NCBI RefSeq assembly: GCF_024679095.1
Contig: NW_026111625.1
Coordinates: forward strand, 215,001 to 279,000
DNA length: 64,000 nt
Reading direction: 5' to 3'
Source: Eriocheir sinensis
Taxonomy: Eukaryota > Arthropoda > Malacostraca > Decapoda > Varunidae
Shown: piece after piece, positions 12,355 through 23,035 of the stretch
Layout of the letters: each line of letters begins with the position of its first letter
Position numbering within the stretch: position 1 is the stretch's first letter
The notes under the pieces: generated by a model
What the model saw: the letters and a program-made list of their open reading frames with translations, nothing else
What the model was told of the DNA's origin: nothing
The model's database searches: none
Translations under genes and position numbers: made by a program

Positions 12355-12690
12355 AGCTTCAGGGAGAGTCTAATCTGGTGAATGAAAGGAAGAGAGAAAG
12401 AAAGAATGAAAGGAATAAAGAAAGAACTGAAGGGAGAATATAATCACGTGAGAGAAAGAATAAAGAAAGAACAAGGAGTCTAATCTCGTGAAAGAAAGAA
12501 AGAAAGAACTAAAAGGAAAATCTAATCACTTGAAAGAAAGAAAAAGAAAGAACCGGGAGTCTCATCTCGTGAAAGAAAGAAAGAAAGGATTAAAGTGAGA
12601 ATCTAATCACGTCAAAGAAAGAAAAACGAAAGAACAGGGAAAATCTAACCAGGTGAAAGAAAGAAAGAAAGACAGAAAGAAGGAAAGAAT
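12355..12690. repeat. Tandem (GAAA)-rich minisatellite
   Basis: Units of roughly 50-65 bp alternate a gtctaatctcgtgaaag or atctaatcacgtgaaag start with (GAAA)n stretches; about six units. No gene. Confidence 0.75.
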
Positions 12691-13059
12691 ATCATACGCT
12701 TTTACTTGAGTTATATTTAAATTATGCGCATTGGAGGCACAAATAAAAGCTTCATCTGACGGCAAAGTGATGGAGGAGGAAAAAATACACATCGCTGCCT
12801 CGCTAGGGAACGCATCACCCCCAGACACTCGCTGGTGGGCAACGCCTGCACGGTGCGGTACTGGGCGCGCTAAAAATAGCCGCAAACGTCACTGATCATT
12901 CTTTTATATTTTTTTTCTTCTCCAATATTTCATCCCCTAATTCGCCGCTACGCCTCTCAGGTAAGCATTAATTTGATGGTACGAAAAGATGATTTATTCT
13001 TTTCTATTATATTCTATTATCATTCTTGTATTACGAAAAGGGTTAAAGCGAGATGAAAT

Positions 13060-13430
13060 ATATGAAACGCAGACTGAAAAATGAGTCTACGTTGAGGGGT
13101 GAAAGTCCAAAGAAAGAGAAAGCCCATGAAACACTCCACGAGGAAGACAGACAAACAGACAGGCAGACAGATGGACAGACAGGACAGGTGAAGCAAGAAA
13201 AGTGAGACAGTAACATCAACTAAAAAAAATAGTCTGGATTGAGGAAGGAAAACCCGAAGAAAGAGAAAGCTTCATAAAACAGTCCACGATGAAGGTCACA
13301 TACATACATACATACAGAGAGACAGACAGCCAGGACAGGTGATGAAAGAAAGGTGAGACAGCATGGCGACGAAGGCGATAGACAGACAGACGGGACAGGT
13401 GTTGAAAGAAAGGTTAGACAGCAAGGCGAC
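13060..13430. repeat. Tandem duplication with (CAGA)n / (CATA)n cores
   Basis: A unit of about 165 bp with landmarks aaagaaagagaaagc and acagtccacgatg/acactccacgagg occurs twice. It ends in cagacag-rich DNA, then a gggacaggtg...aagaaaggt unit occurs twice more (about 13,332 and 13,390). Confidence 0.7.
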
Positions 13431-13611
13431 GGGAGGCGAGGGTGTTGATAATCGACGAGTGGAGAGTTGATGAGACACGTCTTGGCCGCCGCCCTGCCTA
13501 ACCCGAGGTGTGCGCGGCGCCCCCCCTCCCATCACCACCTCCTCCTCCTGCCCCGGCGTGCGTACCCATACTGGCCGTGCCGCGGGCGAGCGAGGTCCCT
13601 TTAAAGGTCAA

Positions 13612-14120
13612 CCACTGACTGAGAGTGAAGAAAACCTGGCGGAGATTATTTTTAAAGCGCCAACTCCATTAAACCCGAGTGTGCAAGAAGATTATTCAAG
13701 AGGCTTTTTGTGTAAGGAAGAAACAGCGGGAGTGTGAAGGAAAACCGCGTGGTGAGCTAACACGGTAAATTTACTGATTGAGTGAAGAAACCCTGGCGGA
13801 GATTATTTTTAAAGCGCTGACTCCATTAAAGCTGAGTGCAAGAGGATTATTCAAGAGGGTTTTTGTGTAAGGAAGAAAACAGCGAGAGTATGAAGGAAAA
13901 CCACGGGATGCAAATGAAAGACGTAATGAGTTAACGCGGAAAATAAGTCTGACGGAGAGGAGGAATTTTAGGGGTTCTTGTTAGACTTTTTTTATGTTGA
14001 TGTAAATAAAACAGAAAATAGCGAGTGTGTTAAGGAAAACCGCGGGATGCAAATAAAACACGTGATGGCTTTACACGGAAAATTGTCTGACGGAGAGGAT
14101 GATTTTTTTTTTATCTCTTG
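13612..14120. repeat. Imperfect tandem repeat, about 158-bp unit
   Basis: The block ctggcggagattatttttaa begins at about 13,634 and 13,792, each time followed by caagaggattattcaag, tttttgtgtaaggaag and gaaggaaaaccgcg landmarks. A third, partial set of landmarks lies at 14,010-14,100. Age and class are unknown. Confidence 0.7.
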
Positions 14121-14392
14121 TTTTTGTCAGACGTTCAAGGTTACAGTTTTCTATGTCCCGTTGGCGTGGGCGAGAAGGGAAAGGTCAGGAGTTTTGTAGC
14201 AGCTGAGTTTGGAAGGTCTGAACTTCCTGCTGCTGAGGGGCTCGAACGGGAGTGACGTCTAGTGTTCGGGTGGTGAATCCTATTGCCAGCACGGGACAAG
14301 GAGGTGAAAAATAACTCCCACTTAAAACAAAGAAAAAGAAACAAATGAAAACGTGGATTTATATGAAGCGAGTTATTGTTGTTTACTATTAC

Positions 14393-14545
14393 TACTACAA
14401 CAACAACAACAAAAAAACTACCACGACTACTTCTACTACTACCCCCTCCCTCCCCCCGACTACTACTACTATACTGATGACCAACAACACTCAACAGTAA
14501 CCTATCACAAATGCCCCAAACGCTTGAAGAACTACGACACTAACG

Positions 14546-14596
<51 letters not shown>

Positions 14597-14962
14597 CGAT
14601 AAACCCAATACAACAGGGAGGCGGCAGGTTTTCTATGATGAAGACTCGTATCGCATGCATGGAGAGAGACGTTTGAAGACTCTGAGGAGCACTACTAAGG
14701 AGCGCTACTACTATTCAGACGACGAGGAGGGGGAGCGTGAGGGATTAGATTATATAGCCGGGCGCCCTTTCTTGGTGGGGGAGAGGCCGCGTGTAAGCTG
14801 ACGTCCCGCGGCCCTAAAGAGTGACACGTGATGGACACTTTCAAAGCACCGTCTGGACATTCATGGATAAGACACGGAGGCTGTAGCTTTATGGAGGACG
14901 TTGAGCTTGTGGTACTCCTCCTCCTCCTCCTCCTCCTCCTACTACTACTACTACTACTACTG
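14393..14962. repeat. Cluster of short microsatellites
   Basis: (CAA)n at about 14,397-14,415, (TAC)n at 14,424-14,471, (CA)n at 14,548-14,593 and (CTC)n passing into (TAC)n at 14,915-14,962. The last lies 12 bp beyond the donor of the PDZ exon that ends at 14,974. Confidence 0.85.
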
Positions 14963-14973
14963 ATGCTACTCAC

Positions 14974-15106
14974 CTGCTGCTGGAGGTTGTGCGGCGCCCC
15001 ACGTGCATGATCACCTTCCCTGCGCGGATGGAGCGGAACACGGCGATGGCCTCAGCGTGACTCAGGCCGGAGAGGGAGCGTCCGTTCACCGCCAAGATCT
15101 CGTCAC
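14974..15106 (-). CDS. Multi-PDZ scaffold gene, exon with C-terminal half of PDZ-B
   Basis: A clean 133-bp minus-strand exon with acceptor cctccgcag and donor cagcag/gtgagt. It continues PDZ-B in phase from the exon ending at 36,244: the split glycine codon G/GT is restored, followed by DEILAVNG, then GLSHAEAIAVF and KVIMHVGRR. This supplies strands beta-C to beta-F and helix alpha-B of the domain. The first alpha-B residue is histidine, which in known PDZ domains goes with class I ligands (S/T-x-hydrophobic C-termini). PDZ domains hold membrane or junctional complexes together. No frameshift is seen here. The exon ends two bases into a codon, so at least one more exon must lie at lower coordinates; I could not identify it. 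Domain call is firm; the family name (PDZD2 or Big bang-like) is a guess. Confidence 0.88.
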
Positions 15107-15133
15107 CTGCGGAGGACAAGGCACAGCGGGTTA

Positions 15134-15345
15134 GTTAAGGAAGGAAAGGGATGGGAAGGGAAGGGAAAGGAAGGGATGGGGAGTAAAGGGAAAGGAAGGG
15201 AAAGGAAGGGAAGGGAAGGGAAGGGAAGGTAAAGGAAGTATAGGGATGGGGAGGGAAGGTAAAAGAAATAAAGTATGGGGAAGGGAAGGGAAGCAAAGGA
15301 AAGGGAAGGGAGAATAATGGGAAGGAAAAGGAAGGGAAGGGAAGT
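15134..15345. repeat. (GGGAA)n-type purine tract
   Basis: Tandem gggaaggga units with aaagga variants over about 210 bp in the first part of the giant PDZ intron. Reverse-strand Ser/Pro/Phe/Leu frames are by-products. Confidence 0.9.
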
Positions 15346-15599
15346 TAAGAAAGAGTGACACAGGCAATTAGCGAGGGAAATGACGTGAGGTGAAGTGAAG
15401 TGAAGGAACAAGAGAAAAGATAGACGGATAGATAGGTTGAATCTATCTTAAAAAGAGACCAACAATTATAAATTTTGAAAGAGCTGAATCCATGACAGAA
15501 TTGATGTACGTATATCTGTCACCTTCTTTTTCCTTAATTCGTCGTCATTTGAGTATGTAAGTGTGTATTGGGAAGGAAAAAAAAACACGTCACTGTGAA

Positions 15600-16345
15600 A
15601 ATGAAGAATAGATAGGGTTAAAAACAAAGAGAATCAATAACATAGGAATAAATCACTGTGAGAATCAAGTACTGAGTGGATGAAAAATAGAGAGAATCAA
15701 TAACAGAGTAAAAAATCAAAAACGTCAAAATGAAGAATAGATAGGGTTAAAAACAAAGAGAATCAATAACATAGGAATAAATCACTGTGAGAATCAAGTA
15801 CTGAGTGGATGAAAAATAGAGAGAATCAATAACAGAGTAAAAAATTAAGAACAGAGAGAATCAATAGAGAAATGCGTCACTGTGAGAATCAAGAACATAG
15901 GAATGTCACTGAGAATCAAAAACAGAAAGAATCAAAACAGAGGATCGAGAACAGAATCAAGAACTGAATCAAGAACAGAGGATCAAGAACAGATAATCAA
16001 GAACAGAATCAAGAACAGAGGATCAAGAACAGAATCAAAAACAGAGGATCAAGAACAGAGAATCAAGAACAGAATCAAAAACAGAGGATCAAGAACAGAG
16101 AATCAAGAACAGAGGATCAAGAAGAGAATCAAGAACAAAGAATCAAAACAGGATCAAGAACAGAGAATCAAAAACAGAATCAAGAACAGAATCAAGAACA
16201 GAATAAAAACAGAGAATCAAAAACAGAATCAAGAACAGAGAGAATCAAAAACAGAATCAAAAACAAAATCAAGAACAGAATAAAAAAACAGAGAGGATCA
16301 AGAACATAATAATAAGTCACTGAGAGAATCAAGAACAGAGAGAGA
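15600..16345. repeat. 129-bp tandem duplication passing into aatcaagaacagag minisatellite
   Basis: A unit starting atgaagaatagataggg is repeated at 15,601 and 15,730 (period 129 bp). From about 15,850 it collapses into dozens of 12-20 bp units of the form aatcaaraacaga(gg). The long unit contains the same core, so the short array probably expanded from it. A 133-residue open frame (NRIKNRGSRTE-like) is produced by the repeat. Confidence 0.85.
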
Positions 16346-17364
16346 AGTGACAAAACATCATCTCGATTCAAATAAGACCTCAAGGGCGGGAGCAACTCTC
16401 GTATACCACTCCTACAATTCTTGCGTCTGGCAGCGGCGAGGTGTGACGCCCGTGTAAACAGGCTCTGTATAATGATATCTACACGTACTTTTGATTGATG
16501 TTAGCAGGATCATGATATACGCCCATCTAACAGGGTGCAAATGATAATGATTTCGAGGCTAATATCTACAGGGGTATCAAATTACTCTCAACTCAGTATA
16601 CTTCTCAAGCGGAAGTAGTTATTCTTCTTTAATTTAGATACTCGTCAATACTGTACACACTAAAGTAAAATCTATACATACAGAATTCATCTTTCGTGTG
16701 CAAAATAATGCGGCTATAAACAAATAATTGCCGCATGTCACAGGTTGGGCAGAATTCTATCGGTAATGGTATTTTTTTCCCTCGTTGCGTGATCCAAACC
16801 ATTAAGTATCTTCCTGCTGGGCTTAGACAGATACATCCTGGAGCGAATGAACCTTCTGGGACACAGTTCTACCTAGCTCTCTCGGTATCGGTTCCTCTGT
16901 ACATCGCGAAGTTTCATTGCGCCGTGGACAGAGTCAGCGAGATGTTCTACGACCCAAACGCTGCGGGCTCCTGTTACGACTACTCTTAACCTGTCTGCTG
17001 CGATTGGCACGGATTTGGTTTTCACTGGTAGCCTGGTAACATATACTTCCATGTCTTTCTCTGCCTCTGTTGTGGATAGTGGAGTGTTTCCCATGTGGTA
17101 TTGGTATGCTGGATATCCCCTCCCAAGGTGCAGGACTTTACGTTTTTCTTCATTGAATTGTAGCAGTCACTTTTTGTTCCATTCCTGTAGCTTGGTGATG
17201 TCTTCTTGTAGGAAATCTGCACTCAAGGGGTTAAAGGCCGCTGAGGAGATGCGTCGACTTGTCATGAGTGTCTTCCTGTTCATGGCCTAGAATCCTTCCA
17301 AAACTACCACCAGGGACATGAAAACACCAAAATGGAAACGCCTACAGCTTCTGCGAGAGCCTTT
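16346..17364. other. Intronic unique DNA; nothing recognised
   Basis: AT-rich to balanced sequence within the PDZ-B intron. Short open frames occur on both strands without family motifs or convincing splice boundaries. Confidence 0.5.
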
Positions 17365-17581
17365 TTAACCCGGTAGGTGCGGGGATCATGTATCTTAAAG
17401 GCTCCTCTAAGCGAATTAATGAGAAAAAATCATCACTCACGCAAACCACTTCATAATATATAGTACCAACGCATTTGTTTACGCATCCTCTATTTTGGGG
17501 GTTTATATCAAGGTAAAAATTTGGCCCATAGCTGGTACGCGGTAAAGCCACAAATTTGGCCCGTCGCTGCTACCGGGTTAA
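17365..17581 (+). mobile_element. piggyBac-like MITE, family M1, complete copy A
   Basis: A 209-bp non-coding element (17,369-17,577) lies between two TTAA sites (17,365-17,368 and 17,578-17,581). Its ends form short inverted repeats: 5' cccggtaggtgcgggg against 3' cgtcgctgctaccggg. TTAA target duplication with CCC...GGG ends is the hallmark of piggyBac-superfamily elements. The 3' part holds two copies of the aaatttggccc unit, the smallest number among the complete copies. There is no transposase, so it would need one supplied in trans. Located in the giant PDZ intron. Confidence 0.85.
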
Positions 17582-17779
17582 ATGGATCTACTAAGGTTTC
17601 GAAGTCTAATTATATGGACCGCTGTTCCCTCCCCCTTGGCACCGGTGTTGATACGAGAAGGTTTACACACATAAAAAAGGAACAGGTAACAGACTCAGTC
17701 GACTAATGGCTCTTCTAAAAAAGCGATGAATAGTGAACGAGATAAAAAAAGGCAAGGTAGAGATTCAGGTGCAGAGATT

Positions 17780-18020
17780 CCAGTTGTTTTGTGGTCTAAT
17801 GGTGCGTCCAAAAAAGTGACGATAAGTGAACAAACTCGGAAATGCAAGATACAGATTAATTTACAGAGATTCTAGTCGCCTAATGGAAGGAGAGGTCCGT
17901 CCAAAAAAGTGAGGATTAGTGAACAAACTCGGAAATGCAAGATACAGATTAATTTACAGAGATTCTAGTCGCCTAATGGAAGGAGAGGTCCGTCCAAAAA
18001 AATGAGGATTAGTGAACGAA
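17780..18020. repeat. 93-bp tandem duplication
   Basis: The block gatacagattaatttacag...gaaggagaggtccgtcc starts at 17,848 and again at 17,941 with almost no divergence, so it is recent. Weaker related sequence continues on both sides (17,750-18,110). Confidence 0.85.
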
Positions 18021-18539
18021 ACCAAAAAGGCAAGATGTAGATTCAGTTACCAGTCGTCTTGTGGAAGTGGCCCTAAAAAAAAAAAGCGAACAAAAGTGAA
18101 CGAATTCCAAGAGGCGAGATAAAAAAATTCAGCGCCTCAGCGGATGTCTAATCATTACATGGTGAATACATTGTCTGTTTTTTTCTTTCTTTCTTACATC
18201 ATTAGTGTTTTAAATTACACACCTGCTGCCTTGCTTCTACCTTCTTCCATGTTGTTAGTGGTGGTGCTAAAAGGCTAAACAGAGAGAGTAAAATAATGAT
18301 GACATGTCTATGAGTAATATCTGTCTCACTATTCTCGTAAAGATTAATTTTCTGGTCTTTTCTGGAGTTTTTTTTATGGGCATCATTTACTTGTTCAGCA
18401 ATTTTGGGGGACTCCTTTTACGAGCATTCAGGATTCAATTATTTCCTTCCATTTACTTATTGATTTGTTTAACGTTTATTTATTTATTTGCTATTTTCTT
18501 TGTTTGTTTCTTACTTTCTTTCTTTCTTTATTTATTTAT

Positions 18540-18701
18540 TTAGAGAGAGGGAGAGAGAGAAAGAGAGAGAGAGGAGGGGGTGAAGGGCGGAGGCTTTCTT
18601 CAGCAAAATATCACGGCGTCAAAAAGTCTGGACGTGTACAAGACAAGCGAACCAAGATCAAATCAGTTATACAATATACATACTGAATTCCCCCCCCCCC
18701 C

Positions 18702-18741
<40 letters not shown>

Positions 18742-19250
18742 AAACAAGTCAGCAACAACAAGCAAACACTCGTCTCACTTCGATGCTTCGCTGGGTGTTT
18801 GGGATCAGCCAGCCTCAGCTCCCTCCCTTCCCCCTCCCCCTCCCCAGTCCCCCTTCACCTCCCCAGCCTCCCCCCCTTCCCCCCGCCCCCCCTTGAAGCC
18901 CAGACGACCCCTCCCGCGCTCCAGGACTCTCCGTGGCCCAGGGCGGAGGAAAAGCGGTGAGAGGTAAACAAAGGAAGCCTGGAACCCTCCTTTTTGTGGG
19001 CAGCAGCAGTTTTCTTCTCCTCCACCCAGCAGCTGCTCCTTCACTTACCCTTTCCTCCTTCTCCTCCTCCTCCTCCTCCTCCTCCTCCTCCTCTTCTTTC
19101 CTTTCCCACAATAACTTGTTTTCCACTGCTCCTCTCTCTTCTTTTCGTCCTTTTCTATTATTTCTTTCCCCTCCTCCCCTCCTTCTATTCTCTCTCTCTC
19201 TCTCTCTCTCTCCCTCTCCCTCTCCCTCAGCCTCTCTCTCTCTCTCAAGG
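18540..19250. repeat. Low-complexity block: (GA)n, poly-C, (TC)n, (TCC)n
   Basis: (GAGA)n at 18,541-18,573, a run of about 13 C at 18,690-18,703, (TC)n at 18,706-18,738, C-rich DNA at 18,820-18,910, (TCC)n at 19,060-19,092 and (TC)n at about 19,191-19,245. No gene. Confidence 0.85.
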
Positions 19251-19251
19251 G

Positions 19252-19310
19252 CCAATGCAACGGAGATGAGCACCGAAGCCACGCGCAGCTCTAGCGTATG
19301 CCCCTACCTT
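19252..19310 (+). repeat. Dispersed motif R3, copy 2
   Basis: Reads ggagatgagcaccgaagcca then cgcgcagctctagcgtatgc. It is the best preserved of three copies in the window (others at 5,308-5,345 inverted and 22,165-22,215). Confidence 0.65.
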
Positions 19311-19379
19311 GACACGAAAGCGTAAGTGTGAGGGTGTTAACGCTGTCTAGTTGCTCGGAATACTACAAGGGTGTCCTCT

Positions 19380-20500
19380 CCTCCCCACCTCTAATAACGA
19401 TTGAGAAAGAAAGCAGCGAGACTGAAAGGAGGAAGTAATGAATGAAGAAAAGAAGGTAGGAAGGACGGCAGGAAGAAAGGAAGGAAAAGAGAAGGTAGGG
19501 AGAAAAAGACGGAAGAATGGAAGGAAGGAAGGAAGAAAGGAATGGAGAAAGGTAGGTAGGAGGAAAGAAAGAAAGTAAAAAGAAGAAAGGTAGAATGAAA
19601 GGAAGGAGTGAAATTACAACCTTAAAAAGAGGAATGAATGATTGATCGTAAGGAAGGAAAGAAGGAATGAAGAAAGAAAACAATGAGGAAGGAGGAAATG
19701 AAGGAAGAAAAAATAAGGAAGAAAGGAAAGACGGAAGGAAGGAAGGAAGGCCGAAAAACAAAAAACATCGTATATCAACACAAAGTAAACAGGAAGGAAG
19801 GAGGAGAGAAAAAAAAGTGGAAGGAGGCGGGAGGACATAGCAGTGAGACGGAACGATGAGAAAAACAAGGACAAGGAAGGTCAAGGTAGGACAAGGCAAG
19901 GCAAGGAACAACAACAACAAGAGAAGGGAAAGCAGAGTGAGCGGCGCAGGGAGACTGAGAAAGGTGAGACAGAACAGGGCAGGTAAGAACGCAGGAACTT
20001 GGACAGGAAGAGGCGGGTAAAGAGGGCGAGGAGAGGGACGAGGGGCAAGGAGAGGAGTGGTAGAGAATGTTCAAAGACGGAGGAATAGGAGGAGAGAAGG
20101 ATGATGATGATGATGATGATGAAGAGAAAGAGGAGGAGGAGAAGAAGTTGACAGAGTAAGGGCAAAAAGAGCAACGAGAGACATGGAAAGGAGTGGTAGA
20201 GAATGTTCAAAGACGGAGGAGTAGGAGAATGAGGAGGAGGAGGAGGAGGAGGAGGAGAAAGAGGAGGAGGAAGAGAAGGAGAAGACAGAGCAAGGGTAAG
20301 AAGAGCAACAAGGGACATGGAAACAAGGAGAATGCTAAAAAAACGAAGGAAAATGAGAAGCTGGAAGAGGAGGAGGAAGAGGAAGAAGAAGAAGAGGAGG
20401 AGGAAGAGGAGACTGAACAAGGACAAACAGAACACCAAGGGACATGGAAGCAAGTAGGAGAATGCTCAAATACGAAGGAACACGAGTAGTTGGAGGAGGA
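19380..20500. repeat. (GGAA)n tract and about 136-bp purine minisatellite
   Basis: From 19,400 to 19,860 the plus strand is GGAA/GAAA-rich. From about 20,050 a longer unit with gtggtagagaatgttcaaag (20,056 and 20,192) followed by a (GAG)n stretch repeats. Related, more diverged units with a gacatggaa...gagaatgctmaaa landmark continue at about 20,310 and 20,440. Confidence 0.75.
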
Positions 20501-20639
20501 GGAGAAGTGAAGACCCGGAGGCCAGACACCTGCAGGGGACCGAACCATTGACGTCAACACGGGAACTGGTTACCGACAGCCACGGGCGACTGCACCCTCT
20601 CTACTACTCCCGTCCCCGCCCGCTGCCACTGGCTCGGCA

Positions 20640-22110
20640 CCGTAGATCCTGTCAGGGCCTCCTCCTCCTCCTCCTTAGCCTTCTTTTCTTCTTCCCTCCC
20701 TCTGTTCGCTCTATCCTCACATCGTCCCTTCAAACCCCCCCCCCCCCCCCCCCCGCTGCTGGCGTCTCCTTGATTGGCTCCTGTTCCCACACAATCTCAA
20801 GCCAGTCAGTCAGTCAGTCAATCTCTTGTTCTCGCCTTTTGTTCCTGTTCTTGCTGCCCCTCCTCTTCCTCATAGCCTTCTTCTTTCTCCTTCTCGTTCT
20901 TCTCCTTTCTTTTGTCCTCTCCTTTTGTTTCTGCTTCTGATTCCCTTTCTCCTCTTTTCCCTCTTCCTCCGCCTCCTCCTCCTCCTCCTGCTCCTTTATC
21001 CTTATCCCAACCCAAGTAATCAGTTCGTTTCTTATCCTTTCCTTTTGTTCCTGCTCCTCCTTCCCATCCTCCTCCTCCTCCTCCTCCATCCTTAGAGTCA
21101 GGCTTAACGAGGACAATCATCATCACAGCCTCTCTTCGTCACGGCTCATCAGACTAATCATTTTATAGCCTTTCCTTCGCCCTCACTCCCTCCGCCGCCT
21201 CGTCATATACAATTATTATACATCAACGGGCTGGCGACTTCTCCCCTTCAACGCTTCCTCCCACCCTCTGTTATCTATGTGTGTGTTTGTTTTCACTTGT
21301 TTTACGTATAAGGCTACTTGGTTTGTCTTCATATGCTAAGTTGATGTATGGTGTCCTTTTGTTTATTTATTTATTATTATTATTATAACTATTATCATTA
21401 TTTTTCAGTCAGAAGGTCACTTTGTATTTCAGTCAACTCTGCTTGGTCTCTTTCTTCTTTTAGTTGTTCTCGTTCTTCTTGGCATCCTGTTTTGTTTCTT
21501 TCTTTCTTTCTGCCTTTTTTTTTCTTCTTCTTCATCTCTTTGTTGCTGCTTGTTGACCTTATCTTCTCTCCATCTTTCATTACACTCCCTCGGCTTCCTC
21601 TTTTCCCCTCCCTATCTCTACTTCTACTCTTCGTCCTCCTCTTTGCGCTTCCCTTCCTCCTTCTCCTCTAATTTTTTTTTTCCATACTCCTCTTTCTCCT
21701 TTTGTGCTTTTCCACTCTTCCTCCTCCTCTTATATATATATTTTTTTATTCCCCTTCCTCCTTCTCCTCTAATTTCTTTTTTTTCCATACTCCTCTTTCT
21801 CCTTTTGTGCTTTTCCTCTTTTCCTCCTCCTCTTATATATATTTTTTCTTATTCCCCATCCTCCTCCTCCTCCTCTTTCTCTATGCATCCCTCATTTGCT
21901 ATTTCCAAGTTCATTCCTCTGACTCACGCAAAAATAAAAATAAAGGTACGCAGGCTCATACTATTTCCGTTTCGAACTGCCTACGTCTTCCATTCCTTGT
22001 TTCTCACCCTCCTCCTCCTCTTCTTCTCCTCCTCCTCCCTCTTTTGCTCTCCGTGATCCTCCTCCTCCTCCTCCTCTTTCTGTTGCTGCGAGAAGACAAC
22101 TTTACCGAAC
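20640..22110. repeat. Polypyrimidine block with poly-C and a 103-bp tandem duplication
   Basis: (TCC)n, (TTC)n and a poly-C run of about 18 at 20,737-20,754. A unit with a ccatactcctctttctcc landmark occurs at 21,683 and 21,786 (103-bp period), each copy ending in a tatata(t)n stretch. Open frames on both strands are compositional. Confidence 0.8.
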
Positions 22111-22164
22111 CAGATTTTCTCTTTTTTTTGACTCACGGTTACCTAAGTGTTTTTGTCCTTCTAT

Positions 22165-22215
22165 ACGAATGCGACGGAGATGAGCACCGAGGCCACGCGC
22201 ATCTATACCATATGC
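22165..22215 (+). repeat. Dispersed motif R3, copy 3
   Basis: Reads gcgacggagatgagcaccga then ggccacgcgcatctatacca. It matches the copies at 5,308 and 19,252 over roughly 40-50 bp. Confidence 0.65.
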
Positions 22216-22519
22216 CCTTAACTTAACCTTTAAATGAATGCACGGACTTAGGTATAAAAAACGAAAACGAAAAGAACAACAACAATAATTCAACAATCAT
22301 AATAAAAAAAAAAACATATGGAAATAATTAGTGATAGGAATAATGCGTAACAAGAGACAGATAAAGACAGAGAGGTAAGTAAAATAATAGATAGATTGTA
22401 CAGATAGATAAATAGACCGACAGGCAAATCGATGAATAAACGGAAACAAAGGAAATTGACAAAGGTAAATATGCAAGTTAATGATGAGTATTTAATATCA
22501 ATAAGTAATTAATTAACCT

Positions 22520-22522
<3 letters not shown>

Positions 22523-22612
<90 letters not shown>

Positions 22613-23035
22613 GCCTCTACTCCCCAGTCCAGACTTCTTGTTCCTTAACCTCGGGGCAGAAGGGCGCACCAGCGTGACGCCCCCGAGGGTTACCGTGTGC
22701 ACTCAGTCGAGGAGGAGGAGGAGGAGGAGGAGGAGGAGAAAAACAAGGTGAGGAAATAGAAATGAAAGACGCAAAGAAGTCCCGTAGAAAGAGGAAAAGG
22801 AAGATGATGATGACGATGATGATAATAATGATGATGATGATGATGATGATGAGGAGGAGGAGGAGGAGGAGGAGGAATAGGAATGACAACACGAAGATAG
22901 GAGTTAAGGAAGGAACAGATGGGGAGGATGTAGGGAGCAGGGGGTTAAGGATGAGGTGAAGAGGCGTAGGAAGAGGCGGAGGAGGAGGAAGACGAGGAGG
23001 AGGAGGAGGAGGAGGAGGAGGATGTGGGAGACACG
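22523..23035. repeat. (TC)n tract followed by (GGA)n and (GAT)n tracts
   Basis: A pure (TC)n run of about 88 bp (22,523-22,611), then (GAG)n at 22,709-22,739, (GAT)n at 22,803-22,850 and (GGA)n at 22,851-22,876 and 22,976-23,020. Confidence 0.92.
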
